A stretch of DNA of 35,176 nt from Hypholoma sublateritium FD-334 SS-4 (Eukaryota > Basidiomycota > Agaricomycetes > Agaricales > Strophariaceae). Shown in pieces: positions 22,820-32,572 of the stretch (positions are counted from its first letter, which is position 1; each line of letters begins with the position of its first letter). The notes beneath the pieces are model-generated. The model worked only from the letters and a program-made list of their open reading frames with translations. It did no database searches and was not told the origin of the DNA. The translations under genes and the position numbers were made by a program. The DNA lies in contig KN817733.1 of the NCBI GenBank assembly GCA_000827495.1, positions 1 through 35,176 on the forward strand, given 5' to 3'.

Positions 22820-23497
22820 TCAACCAAATTGAATGCCAGATGCCGGCCATGTGAAGGTATGGATGTAAGTTGTGATCTTGCTTTGGGACAGTGAGTTGGG
22901 AGGATCAATAATAGAGTACCCAAGGTAGATGGCCACAAACCTGGCTTCAAGACGAGAATGAATTCTGATTGAATAGTGATCTGAGAGAAGATTGATATTG
23001 CTGAGTCTTGCTGTAACAAATGCAACCTTGTTATAATGTCCTCGAGATGCACTGTTGACTTGGTGGAAGGTGATATGAAAGTACTGTTTTTGCGAGTATG
23101 CCACTCACAGCTTTTGATCAGACCCTTCGAGATGAAAAAAAACTGGAACAAATGCAAATAATCCAAGTGCAAGGTTGATGAAGTTTGCATAGTGATGCCA
23201 GCTATATGCATGGATTTGCTGTGCATCCCTGCTGAACAAATCCTTTGATGAGCAGTATTCATAATGCTCAATCCAGTCTGCCCGCTGACAATCTATCCTC
23301 TGTGATCCCTATCAGATAAGGCTAAAGGGAAGGGAAACAAGAAAACTTACACAGTATGAATGCACTTTGCAAGATGCACACTCCATGATTCTCTCAAAAA
23401 TTACATTGCAGCTGGGGTTACCACAGACAATGTTTCCAGGTGCCAAGTATATGCTGTGAGTTGTGAATTGGTTGTGGGAATCAGGTGCTAGACTCTA
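22820..23497 (-). pseudogene. MYND zinc-finger protein gene, 3' part, with internal stop
   Basis: Two exons on the - strand, about 23497-23351 and 23299-22820, joined by a 51-nt intron (gtaagt donor, atcacag acceptor). The joined protein holds a MYND cluster: C-G-N-P-S-C, then MECASCKVHSYC, RID-CQRADWIEHYEYC, with the intron inside the cluster and exactly three residues between YC and CQ as in the family. The following 140 residues (FINLALGLFAFVPVF, FHITFHQVNSASRGHY) match nothing I know. A TGA at 23105-23107 interrupts the frame, which then runs open to TGA at 22820-22822. Upstream exons probably exist beyond 23498 but are not resolved. MYND fingers mediate protein-protein contacts, often in transcriptional regulators; the role here is unknown. 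Confidence 0.62.
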
Positions 23498-25689
23498 GCA
23501 ATGGGACAAGAGCAACAAGTGTTAATCTGGGCAAGGGAAGGCTTTAAGCTTAAATCATCAAGGTGTATTTTACTTCTGAAATTCCTTGAAGACTCTGGAG
23601 GTGTCAGTGTGTCATTACGATATATGTTAGTCCAAATGTCAACCAAATGCGTTTAAATACAACTTACAAAGCATTGATTCTGTGAATCAGTCTAGGAAAT
23701 TATCTCTGTGATTCCTACTAGGCCTCAATATTCAAGGTTCACTGACAATGCGCAACCGCAGTAGCCATGCAGCTATGTATTGCACTGTGCCACTCAACTT
23801 GATACTTAAATACTTTTTGAAACAGCTTCAGATCTGCACTGCAGAATCTAAGTCTTTATAAGATTTACCAGTTCATGGCTGCTGATTGGTGCTTGTCCTT
23901 CTATAACCAATGTTGGACCAATGTATGCAAGTATCTATACTCTATACATATTTTAATGTATATATGGCACAGAACACAGTACGCTTGGCTGGTCTCTGTT
24001 GTAATAAAAGTGGGTGTGTGGCATTTGGAGACATTCAAGCAATGTTCAAAAGTCAAGGTGTGGGTATGGCACATTGAACAAGTGGGTCTAAAAGGCTGGT
24101 CAGACCAAAAGGATGTCCCCATGTAGCCCAGACCCAGCCAACCCAAGTGAAGGAAAGCAATAGTTGAACAAGAGGAAGCACCCAGGCCAGAGAGAGTACC
24201 CTAATGCGCAAGTAACCGGAATCATGTGATGACCTCCCTCCCTAGAAGCTAGTGGCATAGCTAAGTGCCTCCACGTCTGCAGACTTCAGAGTCTGGGTGG
24301 GATCAATGGCAGGCACTGTTTGGGCACTGTTGAGCAAGGCATGTGTGATACTGCACATGAGGACTAAGTAAAAGTGTAAAAAGAAAGTTGCAAAGTTGCA
24401 AAATTGCGATTGATGGCTGTAAAGTTGCAAAACTGAAAATATTTATTCTGTAATGAAGTACTCAGTGAGATTGTTGATTTTTATTTATGAATAATAAATG
24501 AAGAATTGGAAAAATATGATAATTACTTTGTTGCCCGAAAAAAGAGCAAATATAGGTTGAAATGCCAAATTTAAAGTTGAAGTTGTTTTGTCCAGCCAGG
24601 GCTTAGAAACTATTTCTCACCTTCCAATGCTCCTATTCACATATTTAAGATATTATTTGAAAGCTATAGATGAGCTGATCCCTTCTATGCATTTAAATGT
24701 GGAGGGACAGCAATATTTACGAAGGAATTAAGTGGTACATCTGCATGATCTATTTATGTGCTGAATTTCTGATCTAAAGATAGATACAAAAAAGCAAATA
24801 TATTTACTACCATCTTTCTGCATCCATCCCTTAATAGTTTTTTATCCTATGGCAAACCTATTGATAAACTATTAATAAATATAAAGGACCTATCCCAGCA
24901 AGAATAGAGTATCAGGTCTAATCATTATTGAAATACAGGCATATGCACAATGAAAATAGCCATTCTAACTGCTTTTTTGGAAGTGTGGGAATATTTGATG
25001 TACCTACCTAAGATCTAATCACAAAATCAGTAAATTTCACTTTTTTGAAATATATGGAAATTTTTTATAATGGCAAATCGGCATAGCAGAGGCATAGCTG
25101 TTTTTTTCAAACTTAACTATATACCAGCTGGTGTCAGAAAACATGCCAGGCAGCTGCCCAAAATATTGGACTATCTGAGGGCTCAGTGTAAGTGCTTGGT
25201 GCTGGAAACTGCTTAGGGACAACTGCCCAAGCTCTGGGCAGTTGCTCCTGTGAATACATAAGACTACTTGCATAATTGCCCATGAATTATACATGAAATC
25301 AGCAGCATAGGTTGATTTGGTAAAGTCCAGCTTGGTCTTTCATTTTGGGCCTGGATGTTATTCTTATGCTAGACCTGAGCTGATGGCTATTATTTATATA
25401 TGTTTGGATTTGAGGCCAGAATATAATATAAATGAGCCTGTAAAATGTAAATAGAGGCAAGCAACAGGTTACACCTTGGCTTTTAATGCACATCAGTGTA
25501 CAAATATAAAAGCACAGCACTGCAATGCAGGCCTCGTAGTACACAAAATGTGGCTTTTTAGCAGACAAGACATGCATGAGTTGCCCAGTTGGCAGCTGCC
25601 TTTGTGGATATAAGATGGTTTAAAGGCAATCTGCCTATGTCGATACATGATTTAAACATATATTAGTAAAGTAAGTACAGAGTAGGCAA
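23498..25689. other. AT-rich intergenic region, no supported gene
   Basis: 2.2 kb with only short frames. On the - strand around 23505-23620 a Ser/Leu/Pro-rich reading could be a further exon of the MYND gene. A triple aagttgcaaa motif lies at 24393-24430. The palindrome ggcagctgcc occurs at 25149-25158 and 25591-25600. No tRNA, rRNA or transposon end is recognisable. Confidence 0.4.
25220..25244. repeat. 10-bp perfect inverted repeat
   Basis: caactgccca (25220-25229) and tgggcagttg (25235-25244) are exact reverse complements with a 5-nt loop. Related ggcagctgcc palindromes lie 70 bp upstream and 350 bp downstream, so this is probably a relic of an older repeat family. Confidence 0.6.
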
Positions 25690-25764
25690 GATATACATAT
25701 ATCTACTACATGCAGGTCCCATCTCCAAATGACTGGCCTCTTTACTATTCAATTCTTTCAGCTA

Positions 25765-25824
25765 ACGGCAAAAACCTAGATACATTTCGAAATCGCGCGT
25801 CTGTGTGCCTTTGTTTGTACAAAC
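25765..25824 (+). repeat. Left terminal inverted repeat, 60 bp
   Basis: It begins acggcaaaaacctagatac and ends with the palindrome gtttgtacaaac. It pairs with 28820-28879 with four mismatches, all of which are transitions. Confidence 0.92.
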
Positions 25825-25972
25825 AGCCAAATCGGGCACATGAATGATGAATCATACAGATACTCTGAGCCCTGGCCCCTCGTAACTCATTCGTGCTTGT
25901 AGTTCATTTCAAGTTCATTTAGCCATAGTCTACCACTACATCCCAGAGCCGCAGAAAGATCTCATTCTAACT

Positions 25973-27067
25973 ATGCTACTGAGGGGAATGAAGGTGAACG
26001 ACATCATGAAAGCGATAGAGATAGGCCAGATGATCATTTGGAGGATAAGGAATCATTGGAAATGCACGTACAAGTTGTTGCGAAGTCGCTGTTACATGGC
26101 CACCCAAGGGTTCTGTCATCGTTAGAAGTATCAGTAAGTGTATCCCATAGCTCTATTTATCCTACTTATTACCATGAAGTACCTAGAAAGTTTGGTAGAG
26201 AAAATCCCTGACATTTATGGGAGAGAACTGCAGTATGCTTTTCTGGTGGCATTCAATGTCAACGTTGATATTTCAACTATTAGAAAAGAGCTCCAACAAC
26301 GTGGATACACATATAAAAAGGTCAGAATGTCGACTATTCTTGGCAAAAGCTAATAATATCAATCAAAATGATACAGATAACACGACCTTCCCGCGAGCAA
26401 GACAAAGATGCTAGGCTTCAATATCAAGCAGATATTGGTGAGAACTACTCACCAGAAACACTAGTTTTCCTTGATGAATCAGCATGCAATAGGCTAACAG
26501 CAAATTGGTTCAGAGCTTGGGCACCTATCGGAAAACAGGCTCAGAGACATGACTACTTTGTAAGGGGTCAACAATATTCGATTCTTCCCACAATAAGCCT
26601 CGATGGAGTCTTGCATCTTGATATCCTTACTCGATCTTGGACTGCGGAAGAGTTCCGCTCATATATGGATATTCTTCTTGACAAAATGAACCCATATCCT
26701 CAGAGAAACTCTGTTCTCATTCTCGATAATGCAAGTGCACATCATTTTGATGGTTTGCGAGAAATTGTTGAGGAACAGTGTGTTGGTAGTTGATTTTCTG
26801 AATTGATATGAACTGATTGTCTTGTATACTGCTAGGGGGCAACGGCTATGGTATCTCCCAGCATACTCTCCAGATTTCAATCCTATCGAAGAGGGATTTT
26901 CTGCTATGAAAGCATGGATACGTGGTAATAGAAACTACATTCTAGTGGAGCTAAGTGGAGAAGAGACTTGCAACCCTCATGAAATGCTTTGGTCAGCAGT
27001 ATTTGAGTCAATGATTCCTGATAATATTGCTGGCTGGTACAGAGACTCTGGCTATGTAGCTAACTAA
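25973..27067 (+). pseudogene. Tc1/mariner transposase (DD34E), frameshifted
   Basis: The coding remnant has introns at 26134-26179, 26321-26376 (gtcaga donor) and about 26780-26835. The N-terminus holds a helix-turn-helix (MKVNDIMKAIEIGQ, IIWRIRNHW), then GHPRVLSSLEVS and DIYGRELQYAF in the order of fungal Tc1 enzymes. Catalytic acidic residues: D in VFLDESACN (26473-26475), D in LILDNASAHH (26725-26727) and E in FNPIEEGFSAMK (26888-26890), about 34 residues after the second D. The frame slips by one near 26070, between NHWK and VVAKSL, and the third intron cannot be closed in phase, so a second slip is likely at 26780-26836. A protein-like reading extends upstream to an ATA at 25925 where a start ATG may have been. 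Transposition is cut-and-paste at TA sites. Confidence 0.85.
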
Positions 27068-27088
27068 TTTCCTACTTGATGTCCACCA

Positions 27089-28610
27089 TCAAAGTTCAAC
27101 ACTTTCTTGACGAGACCATTTGTTCTCCTTGTTGTCGGTCTTTGCACGTTTCCTTTCCTTTTTTTCACAGTGTAAAGCCTTGCCAACTCCCTTCAAAAAT
27201 GGACTAATAGTGCCTTCGGCAACTCCAAGATTGAGGTAGAAATCTTTATCAAAGTCAGAGACACTTTCTGCATAGAGAATCCCATGTTCGGCCAAGACAT
27301 CTTCATACTGAGGGAAGTTGAGCTTTGGATATTTCATGTGGAGTTCTTCAAGAATATTGGAGATGGAAAGAGATTCGGAATTTGTATCATTATTGGAAGA
27401 AAAAGAGATTGTATGCTTGAGACCTGAGGCAGGATACGAAGGATATAAAAATGGGTTGGAAGAATTGGTGCCAGCAAGTGGGTTATTGTTAATATTGACA
27501 TGGATTGGATGTGGCATAGCATTTATGCCTGTCTTCTTTCCACCTGAACGAGCTGTTCGCTCATGAAGTTGATCAAGAGAGAGACAGTTTGGAGGAATAA
27601 TACATTGATGGTCAATATCAGGGTCATCTTTCTATCAAATCGGTCACATTTTTGTCTGATAAGAGGAATTGTTATACACACCATTTTGTGTGTCCAAAGT
27701 GTTACTTTCTCTAAACTCAGCTTGATGTGTTGTTGTGGATTTTCAGAGCTTACATAGCACCATTGGTTTATACCAGAGTGCTCAGCACAGCGAAGCTTTT
27801 CCTGTACAATTTGTAATTCCTCTCGGTATGCAAAGTCAGTGGTGCAATTTCCATCTGTCTTTTTTTTGGGTATCTCAATGGGCTTGGGATTCTACATGGA
27901 GTAAAGCTATAAATAAAATCAATAGCATATAGTTGAGATGACATACCAAGTGAATAATGTACATGACACCCTCCTTTGTCTGTCGTAAATTATTCTTCAT
28001 CTTGATAAGATTGCGGAATGCTGATTTGAGATCTTCTTCAGTTCCTAATTGACAAGCAGGAGCACATTTTGGATCATCATTTGATTTCCAACCAATTTGT
28101 GCAGTTGTTTTGTCAAGTCCCATATTAGCGCAGACATGACTAACAAAATCTTGCAGAGTAATACTAGTATTGATCTCGATGTCCCGTGTTGCCTTGTCAT
28201 TGATTGGCATGCATACTAGGATGCTTCCAGTTGGCATGTCTAGAGTGATAGTATCCAGCATGAACGACAGTACTTGACATTTGGAAAATATATGGATGCT
28301 TACTTTGATGGGTATTCTGGCTTAAAGTGAGTCCCACCTGCTGAGGACGGAGCTGAGGGTCAATATTCTCATCTTCACTATTTTCACGAAGGTTGCTAGG
28401 TCCAGGTGCAGGCTGTGCAATGCCAGCAGCAGCTGCAGGATTGTCCAGCATATAATTGGCTGTAGCAACTGCAATTTCTTGTTGCATTGGAGGTGGCATA
28501 GGGCCCATCCCCAGAAGATATGTAGTTAGTTGCCCTGGCTGGCGGCGGTCTTGATAGTATGCAGGATTATATGACTGATTCAACATGAGTGGGGACAAAG
28601 GTGATCTCAA
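27089..28610 (-). CDS. Intact passenger gene of the transposon: PB1-like plus SAM-like protein
   Basis: Four exons (28610-28304, 28272-27947, 27891-27682, 27631-27089) give 461 aa with no stop or frame error. Introns are 31, 55 and 50 nt; the first is unusually short. Residues 1-102 are Pro/Gln/Asn-rich. About 115-205 (MPINDKATRDIEI, SITLQDFVSHVCANMGLD, LGTEEDLKSAF) looks like a PB1/ubiquitin-type beta-grasp fold. About 382-440 (LNFPQYEDVLAEHGI, DFDKDFYLNLGVAEG) looks like a SAM-type helical fold. The tail is Lys/Arg-rich. Both folds usually drive self-association. I recall this family as a widespread hypothetical protein of agaric genomes. Domain names are my judgement from the residue pattern. 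Its place inside the terminal repeats makes it transposon cargo; a role in transposition or silencing is possible but unproven. Confidence 0.8.
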
Positions 28611-28619
28611 AGATATGGT

Positions 28620-28819
28620 TTTATCATGTTTTTATATGTATACTTGCTGCTAGCTTGGTTAGCTTTCAGACCTTCAGGATCCTTCTCGAAAAAACATCAA
28701 TCTCAATCAGTAGACATATTACTAGCAATGGATGTGGCCGCCGTTGAGTGCGGGTGAATTGGGGATGAGAGCAGGTGAAAGCGAGGCACATTCACATGTT
28801 CAAATTATAAAAACAGGGT
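28620..28819 (-). promoter_or_regulatory. Putative promoter region of the passenger gene
   Basis: Between the passenger ATG (28610) and the right terminal repeat there is 209 bp. Read on the - strand, a ttataattt box lies at 28803-28811, close to the terminal repeat. The area also carries the GC-rich stretch gccgccgttgagtgcgggtg, read on +. Assignment is by position. Confidence 0.25.
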
Positions 28820-28879
28820 GTTTGTACAAACAAAGGCGCACAGGTGCGCGATTTCGAAATGTATCTAGGTTTTTGCCAT
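28820..28879 (-). repeat. Right terminal inverted repeat, 60 bp
   Basis: Reverse complement begins atggcaaaaacctagatac and ends gtttgtacaaac. Compared with the left end it differs at position 2 and at three places in the gcgc..ctgtg.gcc segment. Confidence 0.92.
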
Positions 28880-29011
28880 TAGCTGTCATAATTCTTTAAT
28901 ATTTATATGTAAGTACAAGATAAGTAAAATCAAGATTTGTAGTACTTATCACACCATAGACACTATGATGTTTGAGTGCTCATGTGTACACAAGACTGTA
29001 CATTGAGTAAG

Positions 29012-29460
29012 CACCAATTAGAAATGAAAGAAGGCACGCAGGAACTAGTGAAAGAATGAGACAACAATGAGGAGCGGCACAACTGGGCATAAACGACGCG
29101 CAGACTTCCTTTCTTTTACTTTTCCTTCTCTCTTCACTCCTCACCACCAATGTACCACCAGTTCAACTTCACGTGTGCTATATTTATATTTACATGTACA
29201 TACACTTCCACTCTCACCGCATACTACACTCTCTCTCCTTAATATACAAAACACTGCAAGTAATCAGGAAACCCCCTCGGAGCCACAAACAAGAGCCCAC
29301 CTCACCCCACCACATCTCACACACGGTCCAGATTAACGGACACTTAGACTACTATACATATCAATCGCCTACCATACATGCAGACGTCCGACATAGGGCA
29401 CGGCCTCAACGGACATAAAATGGATTAAAAAAAAAAAAAAAAAAAAACACCAATTAGAAA
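29012..29460 (+). mobile_element. Poly(A)-tailed retro-insertion with 13-bp target-site duplication
   Basis: caccaattagaaa occurs at 29012-29024 and again at 29448-29460. Between them lie 423 bp ending in 21 consecutive A (29427-29447). This is the signature of LINE-type target-primed reverse transcription: a SINE or a processed retrocopy. The insert is less AT-rich than its surroundings, has a pyrimidine-rich middle (29107-29145) and contains no convincing frame. I could not find tRNA-like A and B boxes, so the source RNA is unknown. It sits at the boundary of the two tandem copies described for 25690-29680. Confidence 0.82.
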
Positions 29461-29680
29461 GGATATACATGTACCTACTACATGTAGATCTCATCTTTCA
29501 GCAACCTGGCCTTCATACTCCCAGCCCTTTATTGTTCCTTGAAATATTTACATATTAATTTGCGACCTGCAGATTCAAAAAGTGTAGTACATACAATGCC
29601 AATATAGGCACTATATTTCACATGATGCTTGAGTGCTCACAAGTATGCTGGATTGTAGGTAATAATGAGCACCAAATGGG

Positions 29681-30528
29681 CAAAACATAACATATAATGT
29701 ATTTACCATTATCTTGCAGATACATATCATCTTCTATGAGCATGCTACTTCAGGTCCAATACAAGCTAACTGTATCTTTCATGTAACACAAATACACCAA
29801 ATGACAACTCAGGCTTAGTGGAGCAATCCTAATATAACCTCTCTCATCAATTTTCTGTGGTAAAATTGCTCAACAGCAGGAGATGGGATGAGTTCCAAAG
29901 CTATTGTTTAAAATGAGTTAGCTGTCATACTGAGTGCCTTTCTGGCTAGAAAGAGTAGTTTGAAAAGTGCTGAAGGCTACAAAAGCAAGTGAAGGAAGGT
30001 AAAAATGCTTTTGTCTTTTTGTTTTTATACTTACAGCTTGTTATTATATATAGTTAAAGGAAACATTCCACATTGTTGCATTAAAGCTCAATCAGAATTC
30101 AAGTAGGATAATGTCCTTGGCACTGACATTTAAAAGGAATTAGTTGAAATTTGGAGGGCCTATGAGCTGGTATGTTAAAAATATGAGTAAATATAATATA
30201 GGAAGAAAGTGATGACTTCATACTTAATTAACTCAAGAGTATATTCTTCTCTTTTTGTTCACAGGGGATTTATTTGCTTTATGATACTATATATAATATC
30301 TACTAAAGAATGAGTAATGAATATAATAACAGAATAATTGGTAAAGTATTTACTTGGCATCATAGTATCTTTTACAAAGGAAATACTCCCAGATTCCAGT
30401 ACTTTATTATGTATTTCATTTTTTGCTTTGTTTATTTGGATATGAAAGTTGATTATTCAAACACCAACTAGATTAATGCTTCTTACAGTATCCAAAGCTC
30501 TAGGAGTAGTAGAGGCATCTATTGCATT
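29681..30528. other. AT-rich spacer, no supported gene
   Basis: About 850 bp with no open frame of note, no terminal repeats and no RNA gene that I can recognise. Short A/T-rich stretches such as atatataatatc are present. Confidence 0.4.
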
Positions 30529-31047
30529 TTAAGTAGCTTGAAAGCTTTGTGTTTGTAAAGAAGGTATAAATACACTTAGTTGATTAGTCCCAAATGACTT
30601 CTGAGCTCTGGCATGCCTCTTGTCCACTGCAGCTTTCTTAAAGCTATCAAGAACTCCAGATTTATCTGCATTTGGAGAATATTAAGACCATTTATATCAT
30701 ACTATCAAAGAAAGGCTTACCTTTATAATGATAAGTATCACAGGAATTCACAATATTCCTTTTACAAATTCTGCATTGTGAACAAATAATGGACTTGAGA
30801 AAAATAGAAAGCAATAAATAAATTTGAATAAAAAGAAAGTAGAAAAACTTACATTTTGTATATTGTTTATATCAGCTTCTGAAACATCCATAGTATTCAG
30901 CTTTTTGCATTTTTGGCACATATCTGTCGTTTTCCTTGGAAAGATTTTCTGATATCTATTCTTTTTATTATCCTCCCCCCCATATGGGATAGAGTTAGAT
31001 TTAGCAATGAATTTAGCTATGAAATAGTTTGTCCAAGTCAAAAGCAA
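30529..31047 (-). CDS. Small Cys-rich (zinc-binding-like) protein, 3' exons
   Basis: Three exons on the - strand: about 31047-30853, 30793-30721 and 30665-30529, ending in TAA. Both introns have strong signals (gtaagt...ctcaag, 58 nt; gtaagc...atgcag, 55 nt) and all phases close. The product holds DMCQKCKKLN, then CSQCRICKRNIVNSC-DTYHYKD, a set of paired Cys and a His that could bind zinc, followed by a basic helix (FKKAAVDKRHARAQKSF). The start is not determined; an upstream exon beginning near 31100 is possible. I do not recognise a family. The pairing of good splice sites with a Cys-rich exon argues for a real gene, perhaps a transposon zinc finger. Confidence 0.45.
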
Positions 31048-32572
31048 TGGAAGATGGGAAGGATAAGATTGGGATAAGATTTTTTTCCAAGATTGGTAAA
31101 TCTCTTTGCATCTTGAAATAAATCATACAATAGGTCACATGATCAATGGAATTATGCTAATAAGGATACTAATGTCTTGCTTACTGCTTTGCAAACCAAA
31201 AAATGTTATGAAAATAATTATTTAGACTATATCTGGTATATATATATTTATTAGTAAAGTAGATACAATATTCTATTAAAAGGTGCAGATTTTGTGCATT
31301 CATCTGGAAAATTCCCTCCAATATTCAGATAGAAAAGTCACATGATATATTCCCACCAGTTCAAAAAATCAATAGTCAATGGCGAAAATCAATCTGTTGA
31401 AGCCCAGATTTTTAAATCCATCCTTGGCCTTTTGGCACTTTGTAGCCATATATGTCCTGCTTCTACCTTGCAGTGTTACAAGGTCTCACCAGGTGCCACA
31501 TCACCTTAGGGTGTAGGCTTTTGACAGTGTAGCTGACTTTGGAACACTCACAGCTTACAGCCTTGTTTCGCAGTACTATTGCACACAGCTATTGCTTGCC
31601 ATTTGCTGCTCGCTATAATTATTTTTACATAATATTGTTGTATTAAGCATTTTTAATTTATTCAATTTAATTCTAGTTAATTTGCTATGGATGTCTATAG
31701 GTTGTTCATAGACTGTCTGTGGACAGATTATTGTAGCTCTCTGACTATCTGTGGACTTTTATAAAAAATGGATTTTTGTTAAAAAAAATATCAAAAGGCT
31801 TTTGGACAGTTTTATAGACAGTTTTTGTTGTTCACAGACTGTTTGCAGCAAATGATATTCAGTCCTGATGATGTCCATATGCAGTTCATAAACAGTCTTT
31901 GGACAAACTTTAACTATTTGACCTCCATGAATATATAACTGTTTACAGATATCCTGCAGACTAGGTGGAGGACTATAAAATATTGTGATAAGTGTATTAT
32001 TGGACTGATTGATTTATTTCAAAATAATATCCATATAGCAAATGTTTATCTTGCTCTTACCTAAGATGAAGTATGAAAACAATAAGTAAATGCTTAGACA
32101 AAGACTATTAGAGAAAAGAAGCTTGTTGCAGGGTCTAACAAATTTTTTACCATTTGAGATAGGTAACTACCACTTTTATAATAAGAGCAAGGCACTTGTC
32201 TGTAGCATGATATGCACCTATGCCAACCACAATTTGAGATATTGCTCATTATAATGTTTCAGATGTTTTTTATTGTACTTTTCATATTATTCCAGGAATA
32301 TCCCATAGCACTTTTCATAATGCATTTCATCCTGGTGCTTTTTATATTATTACATTTTTTTTTATATTATTGCTGGTATTTTTCATAACATTTTTCATAT
32401 TTGTCACAGTAAATTTCACAGCACTTTTCATTTTATTTTAAATGCTTTTTATGGTGCAATATTGCTGGCACTTTTCATAGAGCTTTTTATATTATTACTA
32501 GTACTTTTCATGATACTTTCACAATCCTGTTGGTGCTTTTCATATTGCATTTCAAATCTTTCAAGATATTTA
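31048..32572. other. AT-rich region dominated by degenerate short repeats
   Basis: No gene is seen. From about 31690 to 31960 a motif like ttcatagactgtctgtggac recurs in varied spelling at least five times. From about 32260 to 32560 a motif like gcacttttcatattatta recurs about ten times. Both fields are too diverged to be simple microsatellites. They could include the terminal part of the copia relic to the right, but I could not pair them with a matching long terminal repeat. Confidence 0.5.

Larger units (their letters stand above)
25765..28879 (+). mobile_element. Tc1/mariner-type DNA transposon with a passenger gene
   Basis: 3115 bp bounded by TA on both sides (25763-25764 and 28880-28881), as expected of Tc1/mariner target duplication. 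The two ends form 60-bp terminal inverted repeats (25765-25824 and 28820-28879) that match at 56 of 60 positions. Inside are a damaged DD34E-type transposase on + and, convergent to it on -, an intact 461-aa gene; their stop codons are separated by 21 bp. The extra 'agc' outside each TA also mirrors, so the repeat may extend 5 bp further. Because the transposase is broken, this copy is probably non-autonomous now. Confidence 0.9.
25690..29680 (+). repeat. Old ~220-bp tandem duplication, first copy split by a transposon
   Basis: Copy 1 is 25690-25764 plus 28880-29017; copy 2 is 29462-29680, uninterrupted by the element. Both begin gatatacatrtayctactac and share ctggcct. Their right halves share gtagtac, gatg.ttgagtgctca and gagyaagcacc-like ends. 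The copies are clearly diverged, so the duplication is older than both insertions described in this region. Confidence 0.6.

Noticed and set aside
24000..24450. aagttgcaaa triplet repeat as a CRISPR-like or regulatory array
   Set aside because: Only three irregularly spaced short copies; CRISPR is not expected in a fungal nuclear genome.
25037..25294. 85-codon - strand frame with repeated Gln/Leu/Ser
   Set aside because: It overlaps the inverted repeats and palindromes at 25.15-25.25 kb and has no splice sites or motif; treated as chance.
29067..29336. 89-codon frame in the poly(A)-tailed insert
   Set aside because: It is low-complexity Ser/Thr/Pro/His with no motif, and lies in a non-coding-looking retro-insertion.
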